Assembly (NCBI RefSeq): GCF_963677125.1
Contig: NZ_OY781882.1
Span: 1,620,501 to 1,684,500 of the forward strand
From: an uncultured Desulfobacter sp.
Lineage (GTDB): Bacteria > Desulfobacterota > Desulfobacteria > Desulfobacterales > Desulfobacteraceae
Direction of reading: 5' to 3'
Length of the DNA stretch: 64,000 bases
Shown here: positions 1-7,824 of the stretch, one piece after another
Layout of the letters: every line of letters begins with the position of its first letter
How positions within the stretch are numbered: position 1 is the stretch's first letter
Notes under the pieces: generated by a model
Told to the model about the DNA's origin: nothing
Databases searched by the model: none
The model's input: only the letters and a program-made list of their open reading frames with translations
Program-made: the position numbers and the translations under genes

Positions 1-2
1 TA

Positions 3-260
3 TCTTACCTGCCAGCAGCCTTTTTTACCGCCGTAATATCCGGCCGCCCCCAAAAGAGCCTGGTCTTGGATTGTATAGCCACCGTTACAGGAATGGCGAT
101 AATTTATCTATTTGGCGTGCCCTGGCTGAAATGGGTTTTGGCTGTATCCTGGGGTAAGGCCATGGCTGTTGGCATGTATCCTTTTCTTGTGGGCGCTGCC
201 TTTAAAATAGCTGCGGCAGTAATCATCGCCCGAAAACTTCGCCCCCTGATCCGGTTTTAA
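3..260 (+). CDS. bioY: BioY-like substrate-binding (S) component of biotin ECF transporter, C-terminal part (5' cut by window)
   Basis: The frame is open from the first bases, so this is the end of a gene that starts before the window; about 85 residues are visible. They form two hydrophobic helices: one around LFGVPWLKWVL, then a segment with GMYPFLVGAAFKIAAA followed by a short basic end. A G-x-x-P-F helix followed by K and small residues is typical of the last helix of BioY, the membrane S-component that binds biotin. The next two genes encode an ECF ATPase and an EcfT-like protein, 7 bp downstream, giving the bioY-bioM-bioN order. Another ECF S-component (for example cobalt CbiM) is less likely because no CbiN-like gene is present. 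Confidence 0.75.
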   Translation, partial: SYLPAAFFTAVISGRPQKSLVLDCIATVTGMAIIYLFGVPWLKWVLAVSWGKAMAVGMYPFLVGAAFKIAAAVIIARKLRPLIRF

Positions 261-267
261 CTATTTT

Positions 268-1011
268 ATGTATACGGTATTATTGAAGACAGATCATCTG
301 ACCCATGCCTTTGGTTCAGGGGAAACAGGCATATTTGACATTTGCCTGACCGTTTCAATCAATGATTTTATTGTGCTCGCCGGTAAAAACGGATGCGGTA
401 AAACCACCCTGATTCGTCATTTCAACGGTCTGTTGAAGCCTGACACAGGTCAAGTTCTGCTTTACGGACAGGATATTTATAAAAACCTGACTTTTGCCCG
501 TAAAAAAATCGGCATGGTATTCCAGGATCCGGATACCCAGATCATTGCAGATACCGTGTTTGATGAAACCGCCTTTGGACCGGAAAATTTAAACATGGGC
601 CGGGAAGAGATTCATAAAAAAGTGAATAAGGTTCTTACCCTGCTTGACCTGGGCCATTTACGTGACCGAAATCCCAACACCCTTTCCGGCGGAGAAAAGC
701 GTCGACTGGCCATTGCCGGCATCCTGGTCATGGAGCCGGATCTTATTATCTTTGACGAGCCCTTTGCCAATCTGGATTATCCATCTATCATATCTTTTGT
801 CAAACTATGCCGAAAGCTGCACAAATCCGGCCATGCCATTGTCATGACCACCCATGATGTGGCCCCTGTGATTACCCTTGCAACCAAACTAGTGGTCATG
901 GACAAAGGACGAATTAAGGAAGAAGGCAATCCCATCTCGCTTTCCCCCTGCCTCGAAGCCTATGGTGTAAGAAACCCGTTTACCCCCGTGACAGAGGCGT
1001 GGACACTGTGA
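268..1011 (+). CDS. bioM: ECF transporter ATPase, biotin (BioM/EcfA)
   Basis: A 247-residue ABC ATPase of the energy-coupling-factor type that powers uptake by the membrane S-component. Walker A is GKNGCGKT at residues 39-46, the signature LSGGEKRRL is near 138-146, and Walker B LIIFDEP is near 159-165, followed by the D-loop (NLD) and the H-loop (TTHD). The length is normal for the family. It starts 7 bp after the upstream BioY-like gene and overlaps bioN by 13 bp, so the three are translationally coupled. The substrate (biotin) is inferred from the BioY-like neighbour, not from the ATPase itself. Confidence 0.85.
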   Translation: MYTVLLKTDHLTHAFGSGETGIFDICLTVSINDFIVLAGKNGCGKTTLIRHFNGLLKPDTGQVLLYGQDIYKNLTFARKKIGMVFQDPDTQIIADTVFDETAFGPENLNMGREEIHKKVNKVLTLLDLGHLRDRNPNTLSGGEKRRLAIAGILVMEPDLIIFDEPFANLDYPSIISFVKLCRKLHKSGHAIVMTTHDVAPVITLATKLVVMDKGRIKEEGNPISLSPCLEAYGVRNPFTPVTEAWTL

Positions 1012-1760
1012 CACTTTTTTCCTATCATGCCGGTACCGGCCTCTGGCATACCCTGGATGTCCGGTGCAAATGCCTTCTGGTCTGCCTGTTGAGCCTTACC
1101 GTACTCAAGGCGGGATTGCCCGGGACGATTATCTGCCTGTGCGTTTTAATGGGTATCCTGAAAACATTAGGTTTGGGTCCGCTAAAAATTGTGATGCAGT
1201 TAAAGGCCTTTCTTTTGTTTTTAATGCTGATTTTTTTATGCCGGTGGGCAGGTACAGCCGGCGATCCCATGGTGACCCTGTATGGAATCAGCCTGACCCG
1301 CCAGGGGTTTTCTTCGGGAAGCCTGGTTTCGTTGCGATTTTTAGCGGTCATGCTGCTTGGGCTTATATTAACGGTCACAACCCGGTCCATGGAAATCAAG
1401 GCTGCTGTCCAATGGTTTCTCAAACCGTTTCCTTTTATTCCTGAAAAACGGGTGGCTGTGATGGCGGGGTTAGCCCTTAAATTCATCCCCCTGATCCTTG
1501 ACAATGCCGGGGAAGTGAACCATGCCGTCAATGCCCGTTGCGGCAATTTAAGAAAGAACCCTGTTCGACGACTGATTAATCTGTCCTGGCCCATGCTGAA
1601 AAAAACATTTCAATCCGCCGATGATCTTAGCCTTGCCATGCAGGCTCGGTGTTACAGTGAAAATCGAACAGATCCACACTTTTTCCCCAATGGGAAAGAA
1701 GGATGGATCGTCGCGATGGCACTTATTTTTTCTTCCGGAATACTGCTGATGCCACGTTGA
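999..1760 (+). CDS. bioN: ECF transporter transmembrane coupling protein (BioN/EcfT)
   Basis: A 253-residue polytopic membrane protein with several hydrophobic helices in its first 150 residues. In its C-terminal half it has two Ala-Arg-Cys segments (NARCGNL and QARCYSE). These sit where EcfT proteins carry the two Ala-Arg-x motifs on coupling helices that contact the ATPases. It overlaps bioM by 13 bp and is followed by a hairpin with a T-run, so it ends the operon. The biotin assignment rests on gene order. Confidence 0.83.
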   Translation: MDTVTLFSYHAGTGLWHTLDVRCKCLLVCLLSLTVLKAGLPGTIICLCVLMGILKTLGLGPLKIVMQLKAFLLFLMLIFLCRWAGTAGDPMVTLYGISLTRQGFSSGSLVSLRFLAVMLLGLILTVTTRSMEIKAAVQWFLKPFPFIPEKRVAVMAGLALKFIPLILDNAGEVNHAVNARCGNLRKNPVRRLINLSWPMLKKTFQSADDLSLAMQARCYSENRTDPHFFPNGKEGWIVAMALIFSSGILLMPR

Positions 1761-1820
1761 AATTAAAAAACAGATTGAACATGTTCTCAATGTATCCAGA
1801 TTCTACGTCGAACTGTCTCC

Positions 1821-1854
1821 CCTTGTTCTCATTATGAGTATAAGGCGATTTTTT
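1821..1854 (+). terminator. Rho-independent terminator after the biotin transporter operon
   Basis: CCTT...CTCAT/ATGAG...AAGG inverted repeat (1821-1845) followed by a run of six T at 1849-1854. It lies 60 bp after bioN. The right arm (ATGAGTATAAGG) resembles the hairpin found after the chemoreceptor gene at 3749-3781. Confidence 0.6.
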
Positions 1855-1996
1855 ATCGTCTATTCAATTGCATTTGTAAATTTGAAAGGATTGCCGGAAC
1901 CTGCATTTATCAATTGCTTAAATCAATGTGCTTTGTTATCGTAAGGTTAAGCCTTTTCAAAAAAACTGCAATTATTTAATTTTCGAGGGGAAAAAA

Positions 1997-3721
1997 ATGT
2001 TGAACAGTTTATCCATTAAACAGCGAATGTTGTTGATCATCGCCATGTTTTTTATCCTGTTCATATGCATGGCATGGTTTTCAATCATTGGTTCCACTCA
2101 TATTGAAGATATTTCAGTCTCAGCTGTCAGTAAAATCATGCTTGAAGATCAAAAGGATAAAGTTAAAGTAGCAACAAACACACTGGCCCTTGTTATTGCT
2201 GAAACGATTAAGGATCTCAAAGATGAGCAGGAAAAGGTTGAAACCATTCGGTGGGCAATTGACGGCATCCGGTTTGAAAAGGACAAATCCGGTTATTATT
2301 TTGTCTATAAAGAGACAACCTGTGTGTGTCTTCCGCCCAAAAAAGAGCTCCAGGGAAAAGATCTTAAAGACCTAAAAGACAAGAACAATGTCTATGTAAT
2401 CAAGGAACTTAGAGATGTTGCCAAAGCCGGGGGAGGATTCATTGAATATATCTGGCCCAAACCCGGCGCCGGAGACACCCCGAAAATAGGTTACGCAGAA
2501 ATGATTCCCGGCACAAACTACTGGATTGGAACCGGTGTGTACCTTGATAATATTGGCGCATATACGGCATCCATGAAATCTAATATAAAGGAGAAAGCAA
2601 AAACGACGATCTTCAAGATGGTCTTTATCACAGGCGCCATCTTCATCATTATCGCAGGCGTATGTCTTGTTATCGTTTTCGGCATTACGAAAGGTTTGGG
2701 ACACATGATTCTCGGCGTTCAGGATATTGCCGAAGGAGAAGGCGATTTAACCAAACGCATTGACATTAAGTCAAAGGATGAACTTGGAGAACTTGCCAAA
2801 TGGCTGAATCTGTTTTTAAATAAACTCCAGGATATTATCAAACAGATCGCTTCAGAATCCAGTGGCGTGGACCAGGCCTCAAACGCCCTTGCAGACCTAT
2901 CAGAGGAGATGACCAATGGGGCGCAGCACACATCTGAACAAGCCGACAATGTGGCGTCTGCGGCTGAAGGGATGAGCGCCCGTTTAAATAATGTTGCCGC
3001 GTCTATGGAAGAATCCTCCCAGAACGTTAACATTGTGGCCTCCGCGGCAGAGGAGATGAATTCGACCATCAACGAAATTGCCGGCAATGCCGAAAAAACC
3101 CGGGTCACGTCCGACGAAGCGTCCACCAAAGCCAACGACGCCGGCAATCAGATGAAAGCCCTGAGTGAAGCCACCAAATCAATCGGTCAAATAACTGAAA
3201 CCATAACCGATATTTCCGAGCAGACCAGCCTTCTGGCTTTGAATGCCACCATTGAAGCGGCAAGAGCGGGTGAAGCCGGTAAAGGCTTTGCCGTGGTCGC
3301 CGGCGAAATTAAAGCCCTAGCAACCCAGACCGCGGATGCGACCTTAAACATAAAAGAACAGATTGAAAACGTTCAAAGTGTTTCCGATTCCAGCATTGCC
3401 TCCATCAATGAAGTATCGGAAGCAATCAGCGCTGCAACAGAGATGATCGGCACCATTGCGGCGGGCGTAACACAACAGTCCGCAGCCACCCAGGAAATTT
3501 CAAGCAACATTGAGCAGCTGTCTTCGGGGCTTCAGGAAGTCAATGAAAATGTCAGCCAAAGTTCTGTGGTGGCCACTCAAATCTACACTGATATCGCAAA
3601 TGTCAGCTCAGCGTCAACCGAAATGAGTGCCAATAGCCAGACCGTCAAAGACAGTGCCGGCCAATTAAAGCAACTGGCAGAGCAGCTTAACAAAATTGTG
3701 GATACGTTTGTTATTGAATAG
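1997..3721 (+). CDS. Methyl-accepting chemotaxis protein with periplasmic single Cache domain
   Basis: A 574-residue transmembrane chemoreceptor. Order: TM helix (about residues 10-32), a periplasmic sCache_2-type domain (DKSGYYFVY ... GYAEMIPGTNYWIGTGVYLD), TM2 near 215-240, HAMP, then a long methyl-accepting coiled coil with the conserved hairpin tip EQTSLLALNATIEAARAG. It should relay ligand binding to CheA/CheW. There is no C-terminal CheR-tethering pentapeptide; it ends VDTFVIE. An in-frame start exists at 1928, but the ATG at 1997 has a good GAGGGG ribosome site and directly precedes the TM1 signal anchor, so I prefer 1997. No che genes are adjacent, so this is an orphan receptor. The ligand is unknown; this Cache type commonly binds small organic acids. 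Confidence 0.92.
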   Translation: MLNSLSIKQRMLLIIAMFFILFICMAWFSIIGSTHIEDISVSAVSKIMLEDQKDKVKVATNTLALVIAETIKDLKDEQEKVETIRWAIDGIRFEKDKSGYYFVYKETTCVCLPPKKELQGKDLKDLKDKNNVYVIKELRDVAKAGGGFIEYIWPKPGAGDTPKIGYAEMIPGTNYWIGTGVYLDNIGAYTASMKSNIKEKAKTTIFKMVFITGAIFIIIAGVCLVIVFGITKGLGHMILGVQDIAEGEGDLTKRIDIKSKDELGELAKWLNLFLNKLQDIIKQIASESSGVDQASNALADLSEEMTNGAQHTSEQADNVASAAEGMSARLNNVAASMEESSQNVNIVASAAEEMNSTINEIAGNAEKTRVTSDEASTKANDAGNQMKALSEATKSIGQITETITDISEQTSLLALNATIEAARAGEAGKGFAVVAGEIKALATQTADATLNIKEQIENVQSVSDSSIASINEVSEAISAATEMIGTIAAGVTQQSAATQEISSNIEQLSSGLQEVNENVSQSSVVATQIYTDIANVSSASTEMSANSQTVKDSAGQLKQLAEQLNKIVDTFVIE

Positions 3722-3748
3722 GAACCAGTGTTGCAACACCGTTAAATT

Positions 3749-3781
3749 ATCACCTTATACTCATGATGGGTATAAGGTGAT
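3749..3781 (+). terminator. Hairpin after the chemoreceptor gene
   Basis: A perfect 12-bp inverted repeat (ATCACCTTATAC / GTATAAGGTGAT) with a 9-nt loop, 28 bp after the stop codon. Only a short T-rich tail follows, so it is either a weak terminator or an mRNA-stabilising hairpin. The loop and right arm (CTCATGATGGGTATAAGGTG) resemble those of the terminator at 1821-1854. Confidence 0.55.
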
Positions 3782-3811
3782 TTATGAATTTTTGGACAAA
3801 TCCTTTTTTAC

Positions 3812-3865
3812 TAACAGCCATGGGCTGAACTGGTCTATCAATACCCAGGCTCACCCCGCAACAAA
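3812..3865. repeat. Dispersed 54-bp repeat, copy A
   Basis: This 54-bp stretch aligns without gaps to 27823-27876, about 43 of 54 bases matching by eye. Both begin TAAC-R-GCCATGGGC and end with CCAGGCTCA ... CAACAAA. Neither copy lies inside a recognisable gene. Confidence 0.5.
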
Positions 3866-3953
3866 ACATGAAATTAACTCCGTGACGTATTGGTTTTTTC
3901 ATATAATCCCCCATGTCCCGGCAATCAGCAGCATGATGACTTTTAAGGACTCA

Positions 3954-4046
3954 ATGCGCTTTGTGGCTTTTGTCCGGAAAGGATCAACTTTCATTATACG
4001 CTTACCATTGGAACAGATTGAAGAACTTGGGGAGGGGCGCCGTTGA
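3954..4046 (+). pseudogene. Remnant of the 3' end of a GHKL-ATPase/histidine kinase gene
   Basis: An open frame ends at 4046; its last 30 codons include GSTFIIRLPLEQIEEL, the pattern seen at the C-terminus of histidine kinase ATPase domains (G-S/T-x-F-x-I-x-L-P). The upstream part of the same frame contains the dispersed repeat and no recognisable kinase boxes, so only the tail of a former gene seems to survive. Its TGA overlaps the TTG start of the hybrid kinase gene (TTGA), suggesting the two were once translationally coupled. It could also be a chance resemblance, as only about 20 residues are informative. Confidence 0.45.
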
Positions 4047-6163
4047 AAGTACTTATAATCGATGATGAAAAGTATATTCGCCAAAGCCTTGCCGCTCATT
4101 TGGAAGATAATAATTATGATGTCATAACAGCAGAAAACGGCCGTCAGGGATTGGCATTGATCACCGCGGAGCAGCCGGACCTTGTTCTTCTGGATTTAAG
4201 AATGCCGGGAATGGACGGAATTGATGTTTTAAAGCACGGAAAAAAGATCTTGCCGGATCTGCCTGTAATCGTTATTTCAGGCGCAAACCGTATCGAAGAT
4301 GTGATAACGGCATTGCGCCATGGTGCCTGGGATTACTTAGAAAAGCCCATAAAAAATTTTAGCGTACTGGATCATTCAATAAATCGGGCGCTTGAAAAGG
4401 CCGGATTGATTCGGGAAAACAAGGCGTACCAGAAAAACCTGGAAAGTATGGTAAAAGAAAGAACCCGAGAGCTTAAAGACGCCAACACACATTTATCAGA
4501 TATCAATGCGCGGCTGCACAAAATTGTCGAAACCACCCAACGGCTGCACGGTTGCATTGAAATGGAACATTTCGGCAAAAAGGTACTTGAAGAATTTGCA
4601 GCCCATATGTCGGCGACCGGCGGCAGTTTATATTTGATCGAAGAAAATGGACTGCGGCTTGTGCATTCAATTATTCCTGAGCATACCCCTGAATTTATAC
4701 CTTTTCCGTTACCAGACGATTCCGTTTTTAAAACCATTTTGGAAAAAGGTCAGGCACTTCTTGTTCGCGACATTGAGAAAAAAAACGTATATCTGCCCAG
4801 TGGATGGTCCGGGTATATAAATGGTTCATTTCTTGCCTTTCCCTTAAGAGAAAATTCCGGCAATCCCATTGGTGTTATCACCCTTCATGACAAACACCCC
4901 CCGCCTTTTGTTGACCAGGATAAAGAGATTGGTGCCATCCTTTCGTCTTATTGCTGCGAAACCATACGTGCCATTAAAGCATTTCAGGAGTCCAAAAGAA
5001 AGGAGATCCAGCTTCAACAAGCCCAGAAAATGGAAGCAATCGGAACCCTGGCCGGTGGAATTGCTCATGATTTTAATAATATACTTTCCGGTATTATCGG
5101 CCATGCAGAATTGGCCAGGATGAATTCTGATTTCAACTCAAAAGCCCAAAAAAATATCGACCAGGTGCTTAAGGGTGCATGGCGTGCCGGAGAGATTGTC
5201 TCCCAGATTCTGACATTCAGCCGCCAGGCTGAATCAGAAATGAGACCGTTGAAAATGTATCTGATCGTCAAAGAAGCGGTTAAATTCCTTCGCTCATCCA
5301 TTCCTTCCACGATTCATATTATTGAAAACGTGGCCGCCAAGGATATGGTTGTGGCAGACGCGGCCCAGATACATCAAGTGGTTATGAACCTGTGTACAAA
5401 TGCGTATCATGCCATGAAGCAGACAGGCGGAACCCTATCCATATCTTTAAGGAATGCTGAATCCAGGGAAGATCTGAAAGAGGAATGCATTTTTGGCGAA
5501 TATATCGTTTTGCAGATAGAGGATACCGGATGCGGGATAGATAAAAAAATTATGGAACGAATTTTTGATCCTTATTTCACAACCAAAGAAGTCTCCCATG
5601 GAACAGGGCTGGGCCTGGCCGTGGTCGGCAGTATCGTTAAAAAACACAACGGCATAATAAAAGTTAACAGCCAGGTGGGCAAAGGGACTGTTGTTAATGT
5701 TTTTTTTCCGGTATCAAACACAGCCCTGGATAAATGCACAAAACCGAAATATAGTAATAAAGAATTGGTGGGAACCGAACGTATCCTGCTTGTCGATGAT
5801 GAACAAGGTATTCTGGATTCCACCCAGGAAATGCTTTCAACGATGGGATATAACGTATCCGCGTTTGTGAACAGTATATCTGCGTTTAAGGCATTTGCCA
5901 AAGAACCGGATAGGTTTGACCTGGTGATCACCGATATGGCCATGCCCAATATGGACGGCAGGTTATTATCGGAAAAAATTTTATCCGTTAAGAAAAATAT
6001 ACCGATAATCCTTTGCACAGGATTTCATGAAACGTTTACTGAAACAGAAGCCTTTGAAATAGGTATTCGCCAATATCTCCATAAACCGGTCCCCCTACAA
6101 ACCTTAACATTGGCCATTCGCAAAGAATTAGGCCGGCGAGGAAATGATCATGGAAGAAATTAA
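4043..6163 (+). CDS. Hybrid sensor kinase: REC-GAF-HisKA-HATPase-REC
   Basis: A 706-residue cytoplasmic signalling protein. Domains: receiver 1-120 (acidic pair D7-D8, phosphoacceptor D51 in LLDLRMPGMDG, conserved K in LEKPI); coiled coil 125-165; GAF-like 165-310; HisKA with H342 in GGIAHDFNNIL; HATPase with N box (MNLCTNAYHAM), G1 (EDTGCGID), F (FDPYFTTK) and G2 (GTGLGLAV); second receiver from about 582 (RILLVDDEQG, D near 632). There is no transmembrane segment. The start is a TTG preceded by GGGGAGGGG and overlapping the upstream stop; no upstream ATG in this frame fits better. It overlaps the next receiver gene, so both form one operon. It probably both receives and donates phosphate in a relay. 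The HDFNN box differs from the HEINN box of the downstream kinase array, so it is a separate lineage. Confidence 0.9.
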   Translation: MKVLIIDDEKYIRQSLAAHLEDNNYDVITAENGRQGLALITAEQPDLVLLDLRMPGMDGIDVLKHGKKILPDLPVIVISGANRIEDVITALRHGAWDYLEKPIKNFSVLDHSINRALEKAGLIRENKAYQKNLESMVKERTRELKDANTHLSDINARLHKIVETTQRLHGCIEMEHFGKKVLEEFAAHMSATGGSLYLIEENGLRLVHSIIPEHTPEFIPFPLPDDSVFKTILEKGQALLVRDIEKKNVYLPSGWSGYINGSFLAFPLRENSGNPIGVITLHDKHPPPFVDQDKEIGAILSSYCCETIRAIKAFQESKRKEIQLQQAQKMEAIGTLAGGIAHDFNNILSGIIGHAELARMNSDFNSKAQKNIDQVLKGAWRAGEIVSQILTFSRQAESEMRPLKMYLIVKEAVKFLRSSIPSTIHIIENVAAKDMVVADAAQIHQVVMNLCTNAYHAMKQTGGTLSISLRNAESREDLKEECIFGEYIVLQIEDTGCGIDKKIMERIFDPYFTTKEVSHGTGLGLAVVGSIVKKHNGIIKVNSQVGKGTVVNVFFPVSNTALDKCTKPKYSNKELVGTERILLVDDEQGILDSTQEMLSTMGYNVSAFVNSISAFKAFAKEPDRFDLVITDMAMPNMDGRLLSEKILSVKKNIPIILCTGFHETFTETEAFEIGIRQYLHKPVPLQTLTLAIRKELGRRGNDHGRN

Positions 6164-6539
6164 AAAAAACATATTAGTCGTTGATGATGAAATCTATATC
6201 CGACAAAGCTTTATTGACTATTTTGAAGACAGGGATTGGATGGTTTTTGATGCGGAAAGCGGCGAATCCGCGTTAGAACTGCTCAAAAACCAGGTCTGTT
6301 CCGCTGCCATCGTAGATATACGCATGACCGGAATGGATGGTGAAACGTTTATCAGGCAGGCATCAAAAAAATACCCTGATATGGTTTTTGTCATCTGTAC
6401 AGGGTCTCCTGAGTATGAAACCTCTGAAGATCTTCGTCAATGTCCCAATGTCGCGGATCAGGTGTTTGGAAAGCCGGTAACAAACATTGATAAATTAGAA
6501 AATACAGTCATAAAGATATTAGCCGATGCAAAGGTATAA
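6150..6539 (+). CDS. Single-domain response regulator (CheY-like receiver)
   Basis: A lone receiver domain of about 129 residues with an acidic pair (VVDDE), phosphoacceptor Asp in IVDIRMTGMDG, a Thr/Ser in CTGSP and the Lys in FGKPV. There is no output domain, so it acts as a phosphate shuttle or protein-interaction output. It overlaps the end of the hybrid kinase gene by 14 bp. ATG codons lie at 6144 and 6150; 6150 is preferred because GAGG lies 8 nt upstream. It is the only stand-alone receiver near the five-kinase array that follows, so it is a possible common target of them. Confidence 0.85.
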   Translation: MEEIKKNILVVDDEIYIRQSFIDYFEDRDWMVFDAESGESALELLKNQVCSAAIVDIRMTGMDGETFIRQASKKYPDMVFVICTGSPEYETSEDLRQCPNVADQVFGKPVTNIDKLENTVIKILADAKV

Positions 6540-6561
6540 AATCATTGCCCCCCCGGGTTCA

Positions 6562-6634
6562 TCCCATAAAGGGGAAGTGACAGCTGAATCAAGAGCCAGG
6601 GAGCGGGATAGATATTTTATCATATAGTTAGCTG
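6562..6634 (+). pseudogene. Decayed 3' end of an array-type histidine kinase gene
   Basis: Between the receiver and the first binding-protein gene, CATAAAGGGGAAGTGACAGC and the following 55 bases match, with scattered changes, the last codons of the array kinases (HKGEM-VESSPGAGAKFII-LA). For comparison see 10369-10445 and 13938-14010. The preceding kinase body is absent. The remnant sits just upstream of the binding-protein gene, as kinase tails do elsewhere in the array, so it marks a kinase copy lost by recombination. Confidence 0.7.
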
Positions 6635-6671
6635 TTTGCTTCAGGCAGTTAACGACTAAGGGAAGGTCTCA

Positions 6672-7820
6672 ATGAAAAAGACAACTGTGCCCAACACCCT
6701 ATCCTTAAAAAACTCGGCTTTGAATCCATTTGTACTTTTGATTCTCTTTGGCGTTCTTTTATACGCTTGCGGACCTGAAGAACCGGTGCGAATCGGTTTT
6801 ATTACCGGCACTGCAGGACACATGGCCGATGTAGAAATAACTGCACGCTATGCAATCCAGATGGCGGTGGACCAGTGCAATGAAACAGGGGGCATCCACG
6901 GCCGTCGGGTAGAATTGCTTGTCAGGGACAAACAACAGAATGCCGATGACGCGGTTAAGGATGTAAAGGAGTTGATTGCCCAAAGGATTGACGCCATGAT
7001 TGGTCCGTTGTCCAGCAGCATCGCCATAGCGATCCTGCCCAGCCTGAACCAACACCGGATGACCACAGTCTCTCCTACGGCGTTAAGTCCACTGCTGGCC
7101 GGCCATGACGACTATTTTTTCCGCGTCTGCCCTTCGTCCAAAGATCTTTCATGCCTCACAGCCGAGTACCAAATCCGTTTGGGGAATATGCGACGTATCG
7201 CCATTGCTTATCATGGTGGAAACCCTTCTTTTTGTGAACCCTTTATAGAAACATTTCAAAACAAGTTCCATGCCGCCGGCGGCACAATTGTCACTAAAAT
7301 CGCATTTATGCCCAATGAGGGGCGCTCTTTTTTTCAAGTCGCCGAAGCGTTGTTGAGGGAAGAACCTGACGGCATCCTGATCATTGCCAATGCTATGGAT
7401 TCGGCAATCCTATGTCAACAGATCCGCAAAATTAATTCTTTGGTCAAAATAACCATATCAAGCTGGGGCGCGACCCAGCAATTCATCGAACTGGGCGGCA
7501 GAGCCATTGAAGGCGTTACCTTGGCCACTGCCATGGATTTAAACAGCCCGCTGCCCCGGTATCAGGAATTTCGAAAAAACTTTTTTGATCGTTACCAACA
7601 CGAACCCAATATATTCAACTTTTATCCCTACAATGCGGCCCAGGTGGTTCTAACGGCCCTGAAGGCCCAAAAAAAAGGCCAAAGCTTAAAGGCAGTCCTT
7701 CTCTCAATCGGCAAATTCGACGGACTCCAGGGCAAAATCATCTTTGACGCATACGGGGATGTGAAAAAAGCCGCTTTTATGCGCATTATCCGCGACCAGA
7801 AATTTGCCGAACCGGAGTGA
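6672..7820 (+). CDS. Periplasmic binding lipoprotein, Leu/Ile/Val-binding type (Peripla_BP_6), copy 1
   Basis: A 382-residue exported protein with a basic N-terminus, hydrophobic core and lipobox ending at C33 (LLYAC), so it should be lipid-anchored facing the periplasm. The mature part has the type I binding-protein fold of branched-chain amino-acid binding proteins: IRIGFITG-like first strand, QMAVDQCNETGGIHGRRVELLVRD, AMIGPLSSS, and later FNFYPYNAAQVVLTAL. No permease or ATPase gene is nearby; instead a Cache kinase follows after 4 bp. This suggests a ligand-presenting sensor partner (compare LuxP/LuxQ or TorT/TorS) rather than a transporter part. A close paralogue is encoded at 15075-16223. 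Confidence 0.88.
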   Translation: MKKTTVPNTLSLKNSALNPFVLLILFGVLLYACGPEEPVRIGFITGTAGHMADVEITARYAIQMAVDQCNETGGIHGRRVELLVRDKQQNADDAVKDVKELIAQRIDAMIGPLSSSIAIAILPSLNQHRMTTVSPTALSPLLAGHDDYFFRVCPSSKDLSCLTAEYQIRLGNMRRIAIAYHGGNPSFCEPFIETFQNKFHAAGGTIVTKIAFMPNEGRSFFQVAEALLREEPDGILIIANAMDSAILCQQIRKINSLVKITISSWGATQQFIELGGRAIEGVTLATAMDLNSPLPRYQEFRKNFFDRYQHEPNIFNFYPYNAAQVVLTALKAQKKGQSLKAVLLSIGKFDGLQGKIIFDAYGDVKKAAFMRIIRDQKFAEPE

Positions 7821-7824
7821 TCCC

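Noticed and set aside
1025..1594. 189-codon minus-strand frame over bioN
   Set aside because: Shadow of bioN, with high Arg/Pro content and no ribosome site.
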